This document shows positions 51,154 to 60,641 of a stretch of 64,000 nt of DNA, one piece after another; position 1 is the first letter of the stretch; each line of letters opens with the position of its first letter. Made by a program: the position numbers and the translations under genes. The stretch is from contig CBDCAO010000010.1 in the NCBI GenBank assembly GCA_965213935.1, positions 248,001 through 312,000 on the forward strand, in the 5' to 3' direction. Source of the stretch: Bin52 sp965213935. Lineage in GTDB: Bacteria; Pseudomonadota; Alphaproteobacteria; Thalassobaculales; Thalassobaculaceae. The notes under the pieces were generated by a model. The model did no database searches. It had not been told where the DNA came from and saw only the letters and a list, made by a program, of their open reading frames with translations.

Positions 51154-51720
51154 ATGACCCAGAAGAAGACCGACACCATCGAAGTGGCGGCCGCCAAGGC
51201 GGGCTTCAGCCGGGCCACCGGTTATCGGCTTGGCGCCGATCCGCTGCCAGTTCATGAAAAGAAGCCGCGGGGCCGGCGCCGTCCGGACCCTCTGGCCGAT
51301 ATTTTCGACACGGACGTCGTGCCGATTCTCGAGGCCAGTCCGCACATCCGCCCGGTCGGCGTGTTCGAGGAGCTGATGCTTCGCCATCCCGAGCTGGACG
51401 CGGGGGTGTGGCGTACCCTGGAGCGGCGGGTCCGCCTGTGGCGGGCCGAGCACGGCCGACAGAAGGACGTGATCTTCCGCCAGAAGCACGAGCCGGGCCG
51501 GCAGGGCCTGTCCGACTTCACCCGCATGGACCCGCTCGGGGTGACCGTGGCCGGGCAGCCGCTGGATCACATGCTCTATCACTTCCGCCTCGCCTGGTCG
51601 GGCTTCGCCCATGTCCGGGTGGTGCTCGGCGGCGAGAGCTTCACGGCGCTGGCGGAGGGTCTGCAGGACGCGCTGTGGCATCTCGGTGGCGCCCCCTGCG
51701 AGCACCGCACCAACGGGCTG
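51154..51720 (+). pseudogene. istA: IS21 transposase IstA, N-terminal fragment fused to the next relic
   Basis: ATG 51154 (GAGG before it) opens TQKKTDTIEVAAAKAGFSRA, DVVPILEASPHIRPVGVFEE and LGVTVAGQPLDHMLYHFRLAW, VLGGESFTALAEGLQDALW, and then EHRTNGL. Intact homologues continue EHR(T/S)DSLSAA...; here the sequence switches at about 51720 into unrelated protein in the same frame. The first catalytic Asp region (GLSDFTRMD) is present but later DDE residues and istB are lost. Confidence 0.85.
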
Positions 51721-52181
51721 ACCGAACGCCCGACCGTGCCCGACTATCGCGCCGTCATCCGTGCCGTCACCCGCCGGGACCAGGCTCGCGCCGTCATCGA
51801 CGGCATGACCGCCGCCAACGAGCTTGGTTTCACCACCGCCGTGCCGACGCGCATCGAGGTTCTGGTCGATGCGCGGTTGAAGCCGATCAAGCTGGGACGT
51901 CAGGAAATTCAATTCCGATACGCGGCGCCCAGCCGCCTCTACTGGGCCGGACGACCAGCCATGCGGGTGGTTCAGGCACTGCACTGGTTGCAGGACATGC
52001 TGTCCCGAGACGACGAGCGGCAACGCATCCGGCTCGCATTACGCCGCATTCTCGCGGACCCCCGGCATGGACAGGCGATCCGCGAAGACCTGGAGGCGGG
52101 CTTTTCGCACTGCCGATCTGGATGCAGGAATTCCTGCGCGATCTGCTGGGTGCCTCCAATGCAGAAGAGGGACACCCGTGA
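51721..52181 (+). pseudogene. AbiEi/DUF6088-type antitoxin remnant fused to istA
   Basis: In frame with the istA fragment, from TERPTVPDYRAVIRAV the protein becomes DUF6088/AbiEi-like: MTAANELGFTTAVPTRIEVLVDARLKPIKLGRQEIQFRYAAPSRL, followed by WAGRPAMRVVQALHWLQDML. Near 52104 a one-base contraction (TTTTC where TTTTTC would restore) shifts the frame; the restored end reads FFALPIWMQEFLRDLLGASNAEEGHP, stop at 52181, which overlaps the toxin start as GTGA. So this was an antitoxin gene hit by an IS21 element and then frameshifted. Confidence 0.7.
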
Positions 52182-52313
52182 CCGCCGCGGCCTACCGACA
52201 AATCGGCACCACGTCCTCGCGCGATCGGCTCGACCTTTTTCTCGCCGCTGCCAACCGGATCGGCGCGCCGGTCAACCATGTCGAGAAGGACTTCTGGGTC
52301 TGCTGGACGTTGA
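52178..52313 (+). pseudogene. AbiEii/AbiGii-type toxin, truncated N-terminal fragment
   Basis: GTG 52178 opens TAAAYRQIGTTSSRDRLDLF, LAAANRIGAPVNHVEKDFWVCWTL, the N-terminus of AbiEii nucleotidyltransferase toxins (EKDFWVxWTL motif). Homology stops at about 52313; the catalytic GSxxL...DID domain is absent. Together with the preceding antitoxin relic it is the remains of an AbiE type IV toxin-antitoxin pair. Confidence 0.7.
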
Positions 52314-52868
52314 AATGCCGCGTCGCCATTCGGATGTCGTTGACCGGCACAGTATCCCGAAGGGGGCATTGCGCGGAGGAGTTCGGTCTCGCGGTTTGCG
52401 TGCTCGGTGGCGCAGGTTGTGTTCACGACGGGCGGGTCCAGGGAGCCGGAACCTGTCAACAACATTGAGAAACCGGCGATCACGATCTGGTGTGCGTTCC
52501 GCAACGGTGTCATTGCGGATGGCGAATCGATCCAGACCTCTGCAGGGAGAGCCGGGGATTGGGGGCCCGTGAACGCAGCGTTCCGGGTGCCGGAACCACG
52601 CAGCGCGGAACGTGCGTTCACGGAGCTCGAGGATGTGCCGGGCGCGGTGACAGGTTGCTGCGGAAGCGCGCGGGACGCGTTCCTCGGGGTGCCCCGCCAG
52701 GCCTTCGTCGGGGCGCGGGCGGTGAGACGCGCCTACGCAACCCCCCCGGAATGGTGTAACGGGGAGGGACGCACACCGATGCAGGAAACCTGAAGCATGT
52801 CGTCCACCTGTCGATCCTGGCGAAAAGGCGTGCCGCGCAGTCGCGGAACCCTCCCGCGCGGCGATTCC
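52314..52868. other. 555-bp region at the right edge of the accessory block
   Basis: No convincing gene. Open frames exist on both strands but show no family resemblance; a weak similarity of one frame (VPRQAFVGARAVRRAYA) to protein-isoaspartate methyltransferases is too short to call. The right junction with the conserved M16-M16-mutL group lies here. Confidence 0.5.
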
Positions 52869-54215
52869 GTGGTCAAGCAGGCGACCCGATGGACTACCGT
52901 GCTGGCGGTGGCCGTCGCCTTTGTGCTGCTCGTCGGGTCCCGCAGCGAGGCCGATCCCTTCGAGATTGCCGGCTTCCGGCTCGACAATGGTCTTGAGGTG
53001 GTGGTGATCAGCGACCATCGCGCCCCGGTGGTCACGCAGATGCTGTGGTACCGGGTCGGCAGCGCCGACGAGGAACCCGGCAAATCGGGGCTCGCGCATC
53101 TGGTTGAACACCTGATGTTTCGCGGCGTGCACACCGGGGAGCAGGTTGATGCGTCCACGCTGATCAAGCGGATCGGGGGCGAGGAGAACGCGTTTACCAG
53201 CCACGATTACACGGCCTACCACCAGACGGTGGTCTCCAACCGGCTCGACGTGATCATGCAACTCGAGGCCCGACGCATGGCGGGGCTCGAGGTGCCGGCG
53301 GGGGACCTCGAGATCGAGCGCAAGGTGGTGCTCGAGGAACGGTTCGTGCGGGTTGCGAACCGCGACGCCGCCCGTTTCCGCGAACAGGTCAATGCGGCAA
53401 CGTGGCTTGCCTATCCGTACCGCCTGCCGGTGATCGGCTGGGAGCACGAGATTCGTGCTCTCGAACTCGATGATGTCCTGGAGTTCCACCGACGCTGGTA
53501 CGGGCCCGACAACGCGGTGCTGGTTCTCGCCGGAGACCTCACCGAGGCGCGCGCACGCGAACTGGCCCGCCGGTACTACGGCGCCATTCCGCGCCGCGGC
53601 ATTGCGCCGCGCGCGCGGGTCCGGGAACCGGAACAGATCGTACCAAGGCGGCTTGCCATGCGCAGCCCGCAGGTCGGCCAGCCATCGTGGCAGCGACGCT
53701 ACATCGCTCCGGGGTACGCGATCGGGCTTGATGACGCGCACGCGCTCGAAGTCCTCTCTGTAGTCCTCGGTGGCGGTACCACCGGGCGGTTGTACCGCTC
53801 CCTCGTCGTCGAACAGAAACTGGCTGTTTCGGCGGGCTGCTGGTACCGCGGCGACGCACTGGGACCGACCACCTTCGGCTTCTATGCCAGTCCGTCGCCA
53901 GGGGTCGGGCTCGACGTGCTCGAGACGGCTGTCGAGGCCGAGGTCAACCGGCTGCTCGCCGAGGGGGTGACAGCAAGGGAACGCGACACCGCGGTCCGGC
54001 GCCTTCGCAGATCCGTGATCCTGGAAAGCGACACCGTTTCCGGTTCGGCCCGGATCATCGGTGCTGCTCTGGTCACCGGAAGGAGCCTGGAGGCGATCAG
54101 GTCGTGGCCGGAGAGAGTGGCGGCGGTGACAGAGGACGACATTCGCCGGGTCGCGGCCTCGGTGTTCCGGCTCGAGCGATCGGTGACCGGCGAACTGCGC
54201 CCTTCAAGACCATGA
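52869..54215 (+). CDS. M16-family zinc metallopeptidase, catalytic member of a pair
   Basis: 448-aa pitrilysin-family protease with the inverted zinc motif HLVEH (H77-x-x-E80-H81 in GLAHLVEHLMFRG) and the further Glu in the ERKVVLEE segment. An N-terminal signal-like stretch (TTVLAVAVAFVLLVGSRSEA) implies periplasmic location. GTG 52869 matches this signal; a GTG-less longer start at 52797 adds unlikely residues. The C-terminal domain has VLGGGTTGRLYRSLV. The second M16 gene overlaps its stop (ATGA). The pair resembles PqqL/YmxG-type proteases next to mutL in other alphaproteobacteria. Confidence 0.93.
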   Translation: MVKQATRWTTVLAVAVAFVLLVGSRSEADPFEIAGFRLDNGLEVVVISDHRAPVVTQMLWYRVGSADEEPGKSGLAHLVEHLMFRGVHTGEQVDASTLIKRIGGEENAFTSHDYTAYHQTVVSNRLDVIMQLEARRMAGLEVPAGDLEIERKVVLEERFVRVANRDAARFREQVNAATWLAYPYRLPVIGWEHEIRALELDDVLEFHRRWYGPDNAVLVLAGDLTEARARELARRYYGAIPRRGIAPRARVREPEQIVPRRLAMRSPQVGQPSWQRRYIAPGYAIGLDDAHALEVLSVVLGGGTTGRLYRSLVVEQKLAVSAGCWYRGDALGPTTFGFYASPSPGVGLDVLETAVEAEVNRLLAEGVTARERDTAVRRLRRSVILESDTVSGSARIIGAALVTGRSLEAIRSWPERVAAVTEDDIRRVAASVFRLERSVTGELRPSRP

Positions 54216-55567
54216 AGCGGCGCAGCGTCCTCCGGTGGCAGTGCCTTGCCGTTCTGGTGATGCTGGCATGGCCTGCGACCGGCCTTGCGCTCGACATCAT
54301 CCCGGTGACCAGCCCGGGCGGGATCCGGGCATGGCTGGTGGAAGATCACCGGCGCCCCATCATCACGGTCATGGTCCGCTTTCCGACAGGCAGTGTTGCC
54401 GATCCGACTGGCCGGGAAGGCCTGGTTCACCTCGCGACCGGACTGTTCGACGAGGGCGCGGGAGACCTCGCTTCCGAAGCGTTTCGCGCCAGCCTGGAGG
54501 AGCAGTCGATCGCTCTGGGCTTCGCAGCCCGGCGTGAATCCCTGACGATGTCGCTCATGACCCTCACCGAAACCAGTGACCTGGCCTTCAAGCTGGCGCA
54601 TCTGGCGCTTTCCCGGCCCCGGTTCGATCCGGACCCGCTCGAGCGGGTGCGCAACCACGTCATCGCCGGCATCAGGGCGCGTCGGGAACGACCGGACACC
54701 ATCGCCTGGCGCACCTGGTGGACATCCGCTTTTCCCGACCACCCCTACAGCCGGCCATTGCGCGGCACCATCGACTCGCTCCGGCGAATCACCCGGGATG
54801 ACCTCCTGGTACTGGCGCCAGATCTTCTTGCACGAGACGGTATGCTGGTTGCCGCGGTCGGTGACATAACGCCCGACAGACTGGGATCGGTTCTTGACGA
54901 CATGCTGGGCGACCTTGCGGGCTCACCGGTACGGGTGCCTGTCCCCGAAGTTGCGCACGCGCGACCCGGTGCGGTGATGGTGGTCGAGCGCGACCTTGCC
55001 CAGTCGGTCATTGTCTTCGGTCATGACGGTATCGGCAGGAACGACCCGGACTGGTACGCTGCGGTGATCCTGTTCGAAGTCCTTGCCGGCGGACACGGGT
55101 CACGGCTGCGAAAGGAACTGCGCGAGACACGCGGACTGACCTACTCCGTCTCCGCCGGACCCGTCCTGTTCGATCATGCCGCTCTCGTGACGGGACGTGT
55201 TTCAACCGAGAATTCCAGGGCTGCCGAGACGATCGCGCACATCAGGGCCGTCTGGCGTGACTTCGCGGCCAACGGTCCGACCGAACAGGAGGTGCACGAT
55301 GCGAAGGAGTACATCAAGGGATCCCGGGCGGTGAGACTGGTCAGTTCCCCGGGCATCGCCAGGACCCTCCTGGGTATCCAGGTTGCGGAGCTCGGGATCG
55401 ATTACCTCGATCGCCAGCCTGCCATGGTCGATGCCGTCTCGATGCACGATCTGCGGCGCGTGGCGGCCCGTCTGTTCAGGGAGCGCGAGCTTGTCTTCGT
55501 CGTTGTCGGCAGGCCATCGGGTGTCGAGGCCACCCAGCACGCGCCCGAAGGGCCGCCGCCCGGCTGA
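54212..55567 (+). CDS. M16-family protein, non-catalytic partner
   Basis: 451-aa M16 homologue with signal peptide (RSVLRWQCLAVLVMLAWPATG, cleavage near LALDI). At the place of HxxEH the sequence is HLATGLFDEGAGD, so the zinc site is lost. The C-terminal half retains the GGHGSRLRKELRETRGLTYSV substrate-binding motif. M16 proteases often work as a catalytic/non-catalytic heterodimer, so this is likely the partner of the upstream gene, with which it overlaps by 4 bp. Confidence 0.92.
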   Translation: MKRRSVLRWQCLAVLVMLAWPATGLALDIIPVTSPGGIRAWLVEDHRRPIITVMVRFPTGSVADPTGREGLVHLATGLFDEGAGDLASEAFRASLEEQSIALGFAARRESLTMSLMTLTETSDLAFKLAHLALSRPRFDPDPLERVRNHVIAGIRARRERPDTIAWRTWWTSAFPDHPYSRPLRGTIDSLRRITRDDLLVLAPDLLARDGMLVAAVGDITPDRLGSVLDDMLGDLAGSPVRVPVPEVAHARPGAVMVVERDLAQSVIVFGHDGIGRNDPDWYAAVILFEVLAGGHGSRLRKELRETRGLTYSVSAGPVLFDHAALVTGRVSTENSRAAETIAHIRAVWRDFAANGPTEQEVHDAKEYIKGSRAVRLVSSPGIARTLLGIQVAELGIDYLDRQPAMVDAVSMHDLRRVAARLFRERELVFVVVGRPSGVEATQHAPEGPPPG

Positions 55568-55641
55568 GAGTGTCGACAGGCCGGGGCGGGCCCTGTATCT
55601 TGGGGTCCGGGTGTGCAGCCTGACAAGATGTAGGAGGGCGG

Positions 55642-57435
55642 ATGGACGGGCAGGGCGGAATATCCCCGGGGGGTCCGCGTATTCGCCGACTTCCGGACGG
55701 ACTGGTCAACCGCATCGCCGCCGGCGAGGTGATTGAACGGCCGGCCAGCGTGGTCAAGGAGCTGGTCGAGAACTCGCTTGATGCCGGTGCGACCCGGATC
55801 GACATCGTGTTGCGTGACGGTGGCCGCACGCTGATCGCGGTTGCTGACGATGGGTGCGGCATGGGAGCCGGTGACCTCGCGCTTGCCGTGGAGAGGCATG
55901 CGACCTCGAAACTGCCTGACGAAGACCTGCTGCAAATACGCTCGCTCGGCTTTCGTGGCGAGGCGCTGGCCTCGATCGGGGCGGTGAGCCGGACCACCGT
56001 GACCTCGCGGGCCCGCGGCGCCGACCTTGCCTGGAGCATCGAGGTCGAGGGCGGAGAGGTCGGCGAACCCTGTCCGGATGCGCTCGTCCGCGGGACCAGG
56101 GTCGAGATCCGTGACCTGTTCCACGCCACGCCGGCCCGACTGAAGTTCCTGAAGAGCGAACGGGCGGAGTTCGGACACGCACGCGAAGTCGTCGAGCGCC
56201 TGGCCATGGCCCACCCGGGCGTCGCGTTCTCCCTCGTTCACGGCGAAAGGACGGCGCTGAGACTCGAAGCCGGGACCGGTGATCCGGAGACGATGCGCAA
56301 GGCGCGTCTTGCAGCGGTCATGGGAAGAGAGTTTGCAGCAAATTCCGTCGTGGTGAACGACGAGCGAGACGGTGTTCGGATCACCGGACGCGCCGGGCTT
56401 CCCACCATCGGTCACAGGAACGCCTCGCGCCAGTACATGTTCGTCAACGGCCGCCCGGTTCGTGATGCCCTGCTCGGCGGAGCGGTGCGAGGCGCCTATT
56501 CCGACTTCATGTCGCGGGACCGCTACCCGATGCTTGCACTCTTCATCGAACTGCCTGGTGACAGGGTGGACGTGAACGTGCATCCGGCGAAGACCGAGGT
56601 CCGGTTCCGGGAGGCGTCGCTGGTTCGCGGACTGATCGTCGGTTCGCTGAGGAAGGCACTGCAGGACGCGGGTCACCGCGCCTCCTCGACTGTGGCGGAC
56701 GATGCGCTGGGCATGATGTCACGTTCACTCTCACGCGGATCCTGGCAGTCCCGGCCGGGTCGGGGGAACGCAACCGGCGCGGTCGCGGACCGCCTCAAGA
56801 TGAGCGTACCACCAGCCGCATCCGTCCCTGTGGACGAGTCGGTCCCGGACCCGGAGTATCCGCTCGGAGCTGCACGCGCCCAGCTGCACGAGACCTACGT
56901 GATTTCCCAGACCACCGAAGGAATCGTGATCGTCGACCAGCACGCGGCACATGAACGGCTTGTATACGAACGCATGAAGGCCGAGCGTGCCGGGTCCGGT
57001 GTCGAGCGCCAGGTCCTGTTGCTGCCGGAAATCGTCGAACTGGGGGAGGGAGCTGTCACACGGCTCGTCGAGCGTCGCGACGAACTTGCCGGGCTCGGCC
57101 TGGTGCTGGAAGGGTTCGGACCGGGGGCAGTTGTCATTCGCGAGATCCCCAAGCTGCTGGGCCAGCCGGATATCGGTTCACTGGTGCGTGATGTCGCGGC
57201 CGAACTCGAGGAAACCGGCACGGCACTCGCACTGGAGGAGCGGCTCGCCCACATCTGCGGGACCATGGCGTGTCACGGGTCGGTCCGGGCCGGCCGCCGG
57301 CTCGCGGTCGAGGAGATGAACGCGCTGTTGCGGGACATGGAGAACACGCCGCATTCGGGCCAGTGCAACCATGGACGCCCTACCTACCTGCACCTGAAAC
57401 TCGCCGAGATCGAACGCCTGTTCGGTCGCAGGTAG
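55642..57435 (+). CDS. mutL: DNA mismatch repair protein MutL
   Basis: 597-aa MutL. The GHKL ATPase domain has RLPDGLVNRIAAGEVIERPA, VENSLDAGATRIDI, DDGCGM and GFRGEALASIG. The C-terminal dimerisation/endonuclease domain has DQHAAHERLVYE at about residue 432, the DQHA-x2-E-x4-E endonuclease motif, so this MutL is probably a nicking type as in most bacteria lacking MutH. ATG is 75 bp after the M16 partner. Confidence 0.96.
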   Translation: MDGQGGISPGGPRIRRLPDGLVNRIAAGEVIERPASVVKELVENSLDAGATRIDIVLRDGGRTLIAVADDGCGMGAGDLALAVERHATSKLPDEDLLQIRSLGFRGEALASIGAVSRTTVTSRARGADLAWSIEVEGGEVGEPCPDALVRGTRVEIRDLFHATPARLKFLKSERAEFGHAREVVERLAMAHPGVAFSLVHGERTALRLEAGTGDPETMRKARLAAVMGREFAANSVVVNDERDGVRITGRAGLPTIGHRNASRQYMFVNGRPVRDALLGGAVRGAYSDFMSRDRYPMLALFIELPGDRVDVNVHPAKTEVRFREASLVRGLIVGSLRKALQDAGHRASSTVADDALGMMSRSLSRGSWQSRPGRGNATGAVADRLKMSVPPAASVPVDESVPDPEYPLGAARAQLHETYVISQTTEGIVIVDQHAAHERLVYERMKAERAGSGVERQVLLLPEIVELGEGAVTRLVERRDELAGLGLVLEGFGPGAVVIREIPKLLGQPDIGSLVRDVAAELEETGTALALEERLAHICGTMACHGSVRAGRRLAVEEMNALLRDMENTPHSGQCNHGRPTYLHLKLAEIERLFGRR

Positions 57436-57546
57436 CTCCATGCCGGACCGGGGGCGCCTGTCCCGGATAACAACCGTCGGGAGGCACCTCTCTCTGCGCC
57501 GTGCTGTCCGGCGTCCGCTCCATCGGCACTTCCAAAGAGAAGTAGC

Positions 57547-58430
57547 CGGCTCCTGCCACCATCCTTGCTTGTGTGTTCACGGTTCCACGGCCCGGCACCC
57601 CGGCAGCCTCCCCGTGCAGCAGTGCAGCAGCGCCAGTCTCCGGGGCTGGATGTTGCGGGCAGCGTTCGCGCGGGCATTGTCGGCATGGCCGCAGGCCACG
57701 CAGTGAAACACCGCCTGCGAGCGGCGCGATGCGGCGTCGACATGGCCGCATGCCGCGCAGGTCCGGCTGGTGTGGCGGGGATCGACCGCGATCAGGCGCC
57801 CCGCCTTGTCTTCCAGCATCTGGCGCAGGGCGGCCCAGCGGGTGTCGAGAACGACCCGGTTGAGCCCGGCCTTCCGGCGCACGCAGAACCCCGGCTCTTC
57901 CGCCGTGCCTCGTGCGCTTGCCGTCATGGCCTTCACCTTCAGCTCCTCGATGGCGACGGTGTGCGCATTCTCCGCGATCGTGCGCGAGACCTGGATGGTG
58001 CCAGTCGCGCCGGGTCATGGCGATGCACCGTGCCGTCCGGGCGAGCCGCGCAACCATGCGCTGATACCGGCGCCTCCGGGCCTCGAGGCGGCGCATGTCC
58101 GGGGCGTGGAACAGCCGGCCGTCGCTCGCCGCGACCTGGCCGGCGTTCATGTCGATGCCGATCGCGGTCCCGTCATCCTCCGGCTCCGGATGAGCAACCG
58201 CATGGCAAACCACGGCAGACCAGTGCCCTGATTCGCGCTTCAGCACCGCCGAGACCGGGGTGCCGTCCGGAGACGGGGTGCCGCGCTGGATGGCGACCGG
58301 CACGGCCGCCATCTCCGGGATTTCCCGGCGGCACACCGTCAGGCTCCTGAACCGATCCTGCCAGGTCAGGGAAACACCTGCCGGACGCCAGGCGTCCGAC
58401 CGCTCCTGCAGGGCGGCGTTGTACAACTGC
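57547..58430 (-). pseudogene. tnpB: Decayed TnpB gene (copy B of a dispersed pair)
   Basis: Second copy of the TnpB at 46238-47340, on the same (minus) strand. The N-terminal part is in one frame (LYNAALQERSDAWR, SLTVCRREIPEM, GIDMNAGQVAASDGR), and after RRDWHH a one-base insertion (CTGGATGG against CTGG-TGG in the other copy) moves the C-terminal part (AIEELKVKAM region, two CxxC pairs, then GHADNARANAARNI) to another frame (57936-57577). About 60 residues between IQRGT and PDGTP, and a short Arg-rich stretch, are deleted relative to copy A. The third RuvC Asp is Arg here (NARANAA). Confidence 0.8.
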
Positions 58431-58765
58431 CGCTGGCTCTCCGGCTCCGGCACCCGCTCCAGGCGGCGCCAGTTGTCCCGCGTCTGCGGCAGCAGACGGT
58501 CCGTCACCTGGCGGTGTGCACGCTGCGGTTTCGTCCCCGGTCTTGTCCCGGACGGCACGCGGCGTCTCCCGGACAAGACGGAAGACTTACGGGAAACGGC
58601 ATGGAACATGCAGGGCGACAAACGCCTGCAGGTCTTCGATTCAGACCTTGCAGGCGGCATGGCATAGTCAAACTTTCTTTCGATGAGCCGGCCAGCTCCC
58701 GGAAAAACTTCAGGCGCCAGAGAGGGGAGCCGCAGCGGCGGTGCGATCAGGGTCCAGACCGACGA

Positions 58766-60055
58766 CTAGCTGAACAGAAGCTCCGGCAACCAGAGGGCGA
58801 CGGATGGCATGAATGTCGTGATCATCAGCGTCGGCAGCCAGGCAAACACGATCATGATCAGCACCGGCTTCATCATCTGGTTGACCGGCGCGCCGGTAAC
58901 CCTGGCGCCGAGATAGAGGAGCGGCGCGGTCGGCGGGGTGATGTTCGCCATGCCGAGATTGACGCCGAGCACGGCGGCGAAGTGGATTGGATCCATCCCC
59001 ACGCTGGTCACGATGGGGAGCAGCAGGGGTGCGGAGAGCAGAAGCCCGCTGATGTCGTCCATCACCATGCCGATGAGGATCATGACAAGGTTCACCATCA
59101 GCAGGATGACGATGGGATTGTCCGAGACGGAGAAGACGAGAGACTTCGCAAGGCCCGGTATGTCCTCGAAGATCAGGAACCGGCTGACGATGACCACCAT
59201 GAACACCATCACCATCACGACGCCGATGGTGACGGACGCCTCGCGGATTCCCTGCCAGAAGTTATGCCGGTTGAGTCCCTTGTAGACGAAGAAACCGATG
59301 GGAATGGCATAGATGACGGCCACCCCTGCCGCTTCGGTCGGAGTCATGACCCCGCCATAGATGCCGCCGAGAATGAACGCGGGCATGAGGAGCGCCGGGA
59401 ACGCGCGCCACGAGCGCACCCCGAGCTCCCGCCCGAAGCGCTGCGGTCTCTCGGCGAGCCTGAGATCCGGGAAGTTGCGCACGAGGTGGAAGTTCACGAT
59501 GCACAGGAGCACCACGAGGATGAGGCCCGGCACCACGGTGGAGAGAAAGCACTTGAGCACCGACTGCTGGGTGACCCAGGCATAGAGGATCTGCGAGGCG
59601 CTCGGTGGAATGAGGAGGCCCAGCGGACACGCGCTCACGATCAGCGCGGCCGCGGTGCCTTCGGGGTAGTTCGCCCTGCGCAGGTGCGGCATCATGATCG
59701 AGCCGATGCAGGTAAGCGTCGCCGCTGCACTGCCCGAGATGGAGCCAAAGACCGCGCAGGCGACCACGGCCGCCGCGCTCAGTCCGCCGCGCAGCCGTCC
59801 GACAATCAACTGGATCAGGTCAACGAGCGGCGCCGCGATCTTGCCCCGCTCCATGATGCTGCCCGCGAGAATGAAGAGCGGGATGGCGAGCAGGATCACG
59901 GTGTTCAGCTTCCAGTGCCCGGCCGGAAGGAAGCCGGAGATATCGTGTCCGCCGAACATGGCGATGAGAATGAGGACCGCGCCAAACGCCATCGGGACCG
60001 AAACGCCGATAACCAGCAGCAGGCACAGGAGCACCAGGCACGAGAGGATCAGCAT
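58766..60055 (-). CDS. dctM: TRAP transporter large permease
   Basis: 429-aa DctM-type permease with about 12 membrane segments. The N-terminus LILSCLVLLCLLLVIGVSVPMAFG, IPLFILAGSIMERG, GSAAATLTCIGSIMMPHL and PPTAPLLYLGARVTG are typical of the large subunit. ATG 60055 fits a normal family length; a GTG/ATG further upstream would run into dctQ. It follows dctQ with 1 bp between. It uses the sodium gradient to import the acid captured by DctP. Confidence 0.95.
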   Translation of the reverse strand: MLILSCLVLLCLLLVIGVSVPMAFGAVLILIAMFGGHDISGFLPAGHWKLNTVILLAIPLFILAGSIMERGKIAAPLVDLIQLIVGRLRGGLSAAAVVACAVFGSISGSAAATLTCIGSIMMPHLRRANYPEGTAAALIVSACPLGLLIPPSASQILYAWVTQQSVLKCFLSTVVPGLILVVLLCIVNFHLVRNFPDLRLAERPQRFGRELGVRSWRAFPALLMPAFILGGIYGGVMTPTEAAGVAVIYAIPIGFFVYKGLNRHNFWQGIREASVTIGVVMVMVFMVVIVSRFLIFEDIPGLAKSLVFSVSDNPIVILLMVNLVMILIGMVMDDISGLLLSAPLLLPIVTSVGMDPIHFAAVLGVNLGMANITPPTAPLLYLGARVTGAPVNQMMKPVLIMIVFAWLPTLMITTFMPSVALWLPELLFS

Positions 60056-60056
60056 A

Positions 60057-60641
60057 TCAATCGTCCCGCGCGGGCAGGCTGACGGTGTCACCGTCTCCCG
60101 CCTCCGCCGCCGCGGTCTCCGGCACGCGGCGCAGCCTGCAAAGCACGTAGAGTCGGAGTGCGCTGTAAAACGACATCAGGCCGAACCCGAAGATCAACGC
60201 GAGCCGGGGGACGAGGAAGGGGATCTTCAGCGCGATCGTGGCCTGCCAGTAGGGATAGGACGCGATCTCGTCGCGGATGGCGAGAGCCGCCCAGTAGAGC
60301 GCCGCCAGGCTCACGAGCAGTTCTATCGTGCAGACGAGGACCGCGCGCAACCAGCGAAGCCGCTCGTCGTCCGTCAGGTAGCTCAGCAGGTCGGCGCTGA
60401 CATGGCTGTTCTCGTAGGTCCCCATGGCGCTTGCCATGAAGTAGAGCCAGAAGCAGATGATGAGCAGCCATTCCTCATAGGCGAAGAGGTCCGCTCCGAA
60501 CCCGTATCTCAGGATGACGACGCAGAAGAACGTGGCTGCCATGATGAGGCTTGCCGCGCAGACAAATGCGCCCTTTACGGCGAGCAGCAGGCGCACCGGG
60601 CCTCGAACCGCCGCCGGGACGTGCTCGATGATCTGGGTCAT
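60057..60641 (-). CDS. dctQ: TRAP transporter small permease
   Basis: 194-aa DctQ-type protein with four membrane segments. Near the first segment is LIMAATFFCVVILRYGFGADLFAYEEWLL, the family loop. It lies between dctP (132 bp upstream) and dctM (1 bp downstream) in the order P-Q-M on the minus strand. Confidence 0.92.
   Translation of the reverse strand: MTQIIEHVPAAVRGPVRLLLAVKGAFVCAASLIMAATFFCVVILRYGFGADLFAYEEWLLIICFWLYFMASAMGTYENSHVSADLLSYLTDDERLRWLRAVLVCTIELLVSLAALYWAALAIRDEIASYPYWQATIALKIPFLVPRLALIFGFGLMSFYSALRLYVLCRLRRVPETAAAEAGDGDTVSLPARDD

Noticed and set aside
52620..52770. Weak similarity to protein-L-isoaspartate methyltransferase
   Set aside because: About 20 residues only, with no SAM-binding motif; below any reasonable threshold.
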